Below are positions 5,864-8,664 of a stretch of DNA of 8,664 nucleotides, piece after piece. Below the pieces are notes generated by a model. That model saw only the letters and a list, made by a program, of their open reading frames with translations. It was not told the DNA's origin and did not search any database. A program made the translations under genes and the position numbers. The stretch is from contig CAMZLC010000060.1 of assembly GCA_947311605.1 (NCBI GenBank), positions 1-8,664 on the forward strand. The letters run 5' to 3'. Numbering within the stretch: the stretch's first letter is position 1; every line of letters starts with the position of its first letter. Source of the stretch: an uncultured Sulfurovum sp. (GTDB taxonomy: Bacteria > Campylobacterota > Campylobacteria > Campylobacterales > Sulfurovaceae).

Positions 5864-6480
5864 CCATAGCCCTTCCCAAAGGAAGAATAGCAGAAGAGAC
5901 GCTGGCGATCTTTGCCGAGATATTTGGCGGAGATTTTGCCTTTGAGAGCCGCAAACTGATCCTGGATATCGGCGATTTTCGCTTTCTCAATGTGCGCAAT
6001 CAGGATGTACCGACCTATGTGGAGCATGGTGCAGCGGATATCGGTGTGGTAGGTCTGGATGTGATTACAGAGAAAAAACTTGACATCATTGACCTCTTGG
6101 ATATGCGACTGGGGAGATGCAAGGTCGCGATCGGCATCAAAAACGAGGATACACTTGATTGGAGTAAGCCCCATATCAAAGTGGCGACCAAAATGGTCAA
6201 TATCACCCGCAACTACTTCTCGCAAAAAGCCGTCGGCGTAGAGGTGATCAAGCTCTACGGCTCGATCGAACTCGCCCCTCTGGTAGGTCTGGCAGATGCG
6301 ATCGTAGATATTGTAGAGACAGGCAGCACCATGAGAGAGAATGGGCTCAAAGTCGCGGAGGATATCATGGAATCCTCCGCACACCTGATCGCCAACAAGA
6401 ACAGCTTCTATGCCAAAAAGGCAGAGATCCTCTCCCTCTATGAAAAAATAAGTGCCGTGGTGGAGCGTCGTGCCCAATAG
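5857..6480 (+). CDS. hisG: ATP phosphoribosyltransferase, short form (HisG)
   Basis: HisG joins ATP and PRPP to form phosphoribosyl-ATP, the committed step of histidine synthesis. Motifs are LTIALPKGRIAEETL at residues 2-16, RNQDVPTYVEHGAADIGVVG at 47-66, DLLDMRLGRCKVAIG at 79-93 and the PRPP-binding segment DIVETGSTMRENGL at 151-164. At 207 residues it is the short form, lacking the C-terminal regulatory domain of the roughly 300-residue long form. Short-form enzymes normally need HisZ, a histidyl-tRNA-synthetase-like partner, for activity and feedback control; HisZ is not in the window. The start ATG 5857 overlaps the coaX stop by seven bases, and no other his gene is nearby, so hisG here is separated from its pathway and co-expressed with lipid and CoA genes. 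Confidence 0.96.
   Translation: MLTIALPKGRIAEETLAIFAEIFGGDFAFESRKLILDIGDFRFLNVRNQDVPTYVEHGAADIGVVGLDVITEKKLDIIDLLDMRLGRCKVAIGIKNEDTLDWSKPHIKVATKMVNITRNYFSQKAVGVEVIKLYGSIELAPLVGLADAIVDIVETGSTMRENGLKVAEDIMESSAHLIANKNSFYAKKAEILSLYEKISAVVERRAQ
6459..6464 (+). promoter_or_regulatory. Ribosome-binding site deciding the methyltransferase start
   Basis: ggtgga lies inside the hisG 3' end, five bases before GTG 6470. It favours that codon over the in-frame GTG 6452, which has only an A-rich upstream run without a clear GGAG core. The 11-base overlap with hisG would make translation of the two genes coupled. Confidence 0.45.
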
Positions 6481-7177
6481 TGTCGCATCACTCGACCTCT
6501 ATGCGCGTGTAGAGCCACTTTTGCACAATGAGGAGGCGATCGCTTCTCTCTACGGCAGCTATCTGAAAGTCCTGGATGGCTTGAGATTTGATTCGCTGCT
6601 GGATGTGGGGTGTGGTTCAGGAGGATTTCTTGCATTGGTCGAAAAGCTCTTCGACCCCAAAGTACTCAAAGGGATAGATCTGAGTCCTGTGATGGTGGCG
6701 CGTACTTCCAAACGAGGACTGGAGGCAGAAGCGGTTGACCTTTGTGCGATGGATACGCGCTATGATGTGATCACTGCGGTGTTTGATATGGTCAACTATC
6801 TGGATACTCAAGCACTCTCCACCTTTATGCAGTGCGTGTCTGAGCGTTTGCATGTAGGAGGCTGTTTCATTTGTGATGTCAATACGGAGTATGGCTTTGA
6901 CGAGATAGCCAGTGGTAGCTTCACGGCTGAGGATGCGTCGCAGTATCTGGTGATAGACAGTGATTATGAAGCAGGGGTCTACCGCTCAGACTTTACACGC
7001 TTTGAAAAGGGAGAGCAGGGCTGCTACCATAGAGAAGATCAGCGGATCACACAGTATCTGCACACGCCTCATGAGCTTGCCTCTGCAGGAGGTCTGATGC
7101 TAAGAAATACTGAGGCACTTTCGCTCTATGGGGAGAAGAGCGATAAGATGCTGCTAGTACTGCAAAAGGAGGAGTAA
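6470..7177 (+). CDS. Class I SAM-dependent methyltransferase, substrate unknown
   Basis: This is a Rossmann-fold methyltransferase using S-adenosylmethionine. With GTG 6470 as start it has 235 residues; GTG 6452 would add six. SAM-binding motif I is LLDVGCGSGGFL at residues 43-54, and the acidic residue closing strand 2 is Asp70 in KGIDLSPVM. Motif IV is replaced by YDVITAVFDMVNYL (98-111), the aromatic pattern seen in small-molecule methyltransferases rather than the NPPY or DPPY of DNA methylases. A post-motif hydrophobic strand, VGGCFICDVNTE, follows near 129-140. The C-terminal half (about 140-235) is beta-rich and probably builds the acceptor site. It overlaps hisG by 11 bases and ends four bases before the lipoprotein gene. 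The substrate could be a small molecule or quinone-like compound; the context does not decide it. Confidence 0.85.
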   Translation: MPNSVASLDLYARVEPLLHNEEAIASLYGSYLKVLDGLRFDSLLDVGCGSGGFLALVEKLFDPKVLKGIDLSPVMVARTSKRGLEAEAVDLCAMDTRYDVITAVFDMVNYLDTQALSTFMQCVSERLHVGGCFICDVNTEYGFDEIASGSFTAEDASQYLVIDSDYEAGVYRSDFTRFEKGEQGCYHREDQRITQYLHTPHELASAGGLMLRNTEALSLYGEKSDKMLLVLQKEE

Positions 7178-7181
7178 TCGT

Positions 7182-7568
7182 ATGAAAAAAAGTATAACGA
7201 CGGCACTCGTGTTGTCAGCCATGAGTGGTTGCGCGCCTGCTACCGGAGGGGCCTCTGCACACCAGAGTGCTCGTGGCTCCAGCTGCAACTCGGCGACCAG
7301 TTGTCAAAATATCGGGCTGAGATATGCAGGCAGGGGAGACCAGAAAAACTATGCGATCGCAGCACGGTACTTTGAGCGCTCATGCAACTATGGCTTGAGT
7401 GAAGGGTGCAACAATCTGGCCTTTCTCTATGCCAATGCCAGAGGTGTGACGCAGAGCTATACGCTGGCCTACAAATACTGGGGTATGGCATGCCGTATGG
7501 GCAATGAGGCAGCCTGTGCCAATCTGGATCTCGCCAAAGAGAAAGTGGCAGCAATGCACCGAAGGTAA
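7182..7568 (+). CDS. Sel1-repeat, cysteine-rich putative lipoprotein (Hcp-like)
   Basis: The 128-residue product begins with a lipoprotein-like signal, MKKSITTALVLSAMSGC, with Cys17 as likely lipidation site; the Met at -3 of the lipobox is slightly unusual. After a low-complexity linker (18-34) come about two and a half Sel1-like helical repeats with a 36-residue period. Cysteines fall in register: Cys68 and Cys76 in one repeat, Cys104 and Cys112 in the next, each pair separated by seven residues, as in the disulfide-bridged Sel1 repeats of Helicobacter cysteine-rich proteins. Cys41 begins an earlier partial repeat. The protein is therefore expected outside the cytoplasm, held by a lipid. 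It is shorter than typical Hcp proteins and its role is unknown; Sel1 repeats usually mediate protein binding. AAAGGAGG at 7166-7172 gives a strong ribosome-binding site. Confidence 0.85.
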   Translation: MKKSITTALVLSAMSGCAPATGGASAHQSARGSSCNSATSCQNIGLRYAGRGDQKNYAIAARYFERSCNYGLSEGCNNLAFLYANARGVTQSYTLAYKYWGMACRMGNEAACANLDLAKEKVAAMHRR

Positions 7569-7583
7569 TGCAACTGTAGGTTA

Positions 7584-8123
7584 CTATTTCAGTAATGTAT
7601 TTAGTTCTGCTTCGCTGGAGGCGAGTTCTACCTTGATTACCTTTTTGTCTTTGAGCGTCATAACGATCACTTTGGTCGCCTCCTGCCCCTCCTTGAGCTG
7701 CTTGGCCATCTCTTTGTCGTAGATCAGCATCATGCTGTAGTTGCTCTTGCGCAGGTCGGGCAGAGCAAAGGTGTTCTGGATCACTACCGGCATCGCAGAG
7801 ATATCTGCGACGATCACTGCATGGCGCTTTGTCAGATAGCCTTCAGGCTTCTCCGTCATAAAAATTTTGACGATATGACCTGTATCTTTGGTGAAAGCAA
7901 AGATGAGTTTCTCCGTGGTGGTGGAGAGCTTGTGTGTCTTGTCGAACTGGTCTGGCAGTATGAAATCGATGGTCGATCCTGTGCCAAAGTGTTGGTCAGC
8001 GGGCGTAATGGTCAGGCTGTATTTGCTGGCATCATAGTTGCTGGAGCCGTTGACGCCAAAGAGTATGCCTGCTGCAATGATCACTAGTGCGATCAGTCCG
8101 AGTAGTATTTTTTTCAAGTTCAT
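7584..8123 (-). CDS. Membrane-anchored, cysteine-free thioredoxin-fold-like protein
   Basis: I do not recognise this gene as a named family. The 179-residue product starts MNLKKILLGLIALVIIAAG, a basic then hydrophobic N-terminus forming a signal anchor, with the rest probably in the periplasm. The body reads like a peroxiredoxin/thioredoxin fold: FGTGSTIDFILPDQFDKTHKL resembles the opening of AhpC/TSA-type domains, SAMPVVI has a proline in a cis-Pro-like place, and KVIVMTLKDKKVIKVELASSEAELNTLL fits the final strand pair and helix. There is no cysteine anywhere, so it cannot be a normal thiol enzyme; YtfJ-like proteins are one possible comparison. ATG 8123 is chosen since it gives a clean signal anchor, though AAGGA abuts it; an in-frame TTG at 8159 is less likely. 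It converges on the lipoprotein gene with a 15-base gap and no obvious terminator. Confidence 0.7.
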   Translation of the reverse strand: MNLKKILLGLIALVIIAAGILFGVNGSSNYDASKYSLTITPADQHFGTGSTIDFILPDQFDKTHKLSTTTEKLIFAFTKDTGHIVKIFMTEKPEGYLTKRHAVIVADISAMPVVIQNTFALPDLRKSNYSMMLIYDKEMAKQLKEGQEATKVIVMTLKDKKVIKVELASSEAELNTLLK

Positions 8124-8279
8124 TCCTTGGGATGATATAGGTGTGGCATTGTATCCCAAAGGGATTAACGAAAACCAAATAGAAGGCTGGTTTAGTCATT
8201 TTTGAATTCATCTTGAAAAGGATTTTTTGGAAAATAGAGTCAATGACCCAGACGAAATCCTGCTTCATCTCAGATTTAA
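8124..8279. other. AT-rich non-coding stretch before the insertion sequence
   Basis: No gene with a convincing start, ribosome-binding site and family pattern is seen here. The minus strand is open through the region (about 8270 back into the 5' end of the thioredoxin-like gene), reading SEMKQDFVWVIDSIFQKI among other residues, but lacks a supported start. The promoter of the minus-strand gene must lie here unless the insertion sequence supplies one. The base composition is clearly more AT-rich than the genes to the left. Confidence 0.4.
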
Positions 8280-8339
8280 GGATAGTGTAAAATAAAGTTC
8301 GCAATTTTCATTTATGATACTCTTTCAAAGAAAGAAAAT

Positions 8340-8345
8340 GGAGGG
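8340..8345 (+). promoter_or_regulatory. Ribosome-binding site deciding the transposase start
   Basis: ggaggg lies four bases upstream of ATG 8350. It supports that codon over the in-frame ATG 8338, which overlaps this site and is preceded only by an A-rich run. Confidence 0.5.
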
Positions 8346-8349
8346 TAAA

Positions 8350-8664
8350 ATGAAAATAAGCGATCGAGAGTTATTTCAACATGTGATGATGGGTTTTATG
8401 ATGGAAGCAGACCCCATGCTTGCTATGCTCAAATGGATTACCGAGCAGCTGATGCAAATAGAGGCGGAGATTAGAGTAGGAGCAAATAAGAATGAACATA
8501 CTCGTGATAGAAAAACCTATTTTAGCGGTCACAGGGTCAGAAGATTTGATACCAGAATGGGGACGATGTATCTGATGGTGCCCAAGATTCGTAACGGAGG
8601 CTATGTGCCGTTTTTCGTCACTGCAAAGAAGAGAAGCGAAGAGGCACTTATTGGTATCATACAA
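8350..8664 (+). CDS. IS256-family (Mutator-type) transposase, 5' part
   Basis: This is the N-terminal part of a DDE transposase that cuts and joins the ends of its element. The frame has no stop to the window edge, giving 105 codons. The protein shows the family's N-terminal layout: a helical start (ELFQHVMMGFMMEADP), a LKWITEQLMQIEAEIRVGA segment matching the usual L-x-x-L-x-Q-x-x-E-A-E-x-x-x-x-I/L-G-A, then RDRKTYFSGHRVRRFDTRMG, equivalent to the R-x-x-Y-R-N-G-x-R-x-R-x-x-x-T-R-x-G pattern, VPKIRNGGYVPFF, and KKRSEEALIGIIQ. The catalytic DDE residues come later and are outside the window, so whether the transposase is intact is unknown. ATG 8350 is preferred by its Shine-Dalgarno; ATG 8338 would add four residues. 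Confidence 0.9.
   Translation, partial: MKISDRELFQHVMMGFMMEADPMLAMLKWITEQLMQIEAEIRVGANKNEHTRDRKTYFSGHRVRRFDTRMGTMYLMVPKIRNGGYVPFFVTAKKRSEEALIGIIQ

Larger units (their letters stand above)
8280..8664 (+). mobile_element. IS256-family insertion sequence, left part
   Basis: The transposase gene at 8350 identifies the element. The left end is placed at about 8280-8281 because gatagtgtaaaataaagtt resembles the ends of IS256-type elements, which commonly begin G-A/G with a TGTGTAAAA-like core. The right end, the matching inverted repeat and the usual 8-9-base target duplication are beyond the window, so the boundary is provisional. A possible transposase promoter -10, tatgat, lies at 8313-8318. 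The element is more AT-rich than the neighbouring genes, which supports separate origin. Confidence 0.65.

Noticed and set aside
5860..6477. A 205-codon minus-strand frame opposite hisG
   Set aside because: It almost exactly mirrors hisG, whose motifs are complete; the opposite frame is open only because of codon choice in hisG.
6452..7177. Reading the methyltransferase as a DNA methylase of a restriction or defence system
   Set aside because: It lacks the NPPY/DPPY-type motif and a target-recognition domain, and no restriction gene is nearby.
7569..7583. Bidirectional terminator between the convergent lipoprotein and thioredoxin-like genes
   Set aside because: The 15-base gap has no inverted repeat or T-run that would support it.
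8322..8334. Small inverted repeat ctttc-aaa-gaaag before the transposase gene
   Set aside because: Five-base arms in AT-rich DNA are expected by chance and no role is evident.
1..8664. CRISPR arrays, tRNA or rRNA genes
   Set aside because: No regularly spaced direct repeats and no tRNA- or rRNA-like conserved segments were seen on either strand.

Overview
The window is an ordinary stretch of bacterial chromosome that ends in a mobile element. It most likely comes from a Campylobacterota (epsilonproteobacterial) genome, perhaps a Sulfurovum- or Nitratifractor-like lineage, since base composition is closer to 50% GC than in Campylobacter or Helicobacter. The evidence is the order acpP-fabF-accA, which I recall from Campylobacter jejuni, a Helicobacter-like short type III pantothenate kinase, and a Helicobacter-Hcp-like Sel1 lipoprotein. 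The assignment is an inference from memory, not from a search.

Layout. Positions 1-330 are the 3' end of pstA. A 122-base gap with several inverted repeats separates it from pstB (453-1241) and a PhoU-like gene (1252-1917), which together close a phosphate-uptake operon. A strong intrinsic terminator (1921-1955) ends that unit. acpP (2044-2271) follows with its own likely promoter. A 189-base gap holding an inverted pair of REP-like palindromes and two more hairpins separates acpP from fabF (2461-3684).

From fabF onward seven genes run on the + strand with gaps of 4-8 bases or short overlaps: fabF, accA (3693-4631), a DedA-family membrane protein (4638-5243), coaX (5240-5863), short-form hisG (5857-6480), a SAM methyltransferase of unknown substrate (6470-7177) and a Sel1-like lipoprotein (7182-7568). 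Several starts are GTG or TTG and overlap the upstream stop, so translation is probably coupled. A convergent minus-strand gene (7584-8123) encodes a membrane-anchored protein with a cysteine-free, thioredoxin/peroxiredoxin-like pattern. From about 8280 a more AT-rich segment carries a probable left end of an IS256-family insertion sequence and the first 105 codons of its transposase, which runs off the window.

How the genes fit together. AccA supplies malonyl-CoA, CoaX begins CoA synthesis, CoA donates the phosphopantetheine arm of AcpP, and FabF elongates acyl chains on AcpP. DedA proteins act in membrane lipid homeostasis, so much of the operon serves lipid and envelope supply, while hisG and the methyltransferase look like passengers. 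I see no clear novel defence or metabolic system. The most interesting parts are the two structured intergenic regions, the PhoU homologue lacking the usual metal-binding signature, and the IS boundary.
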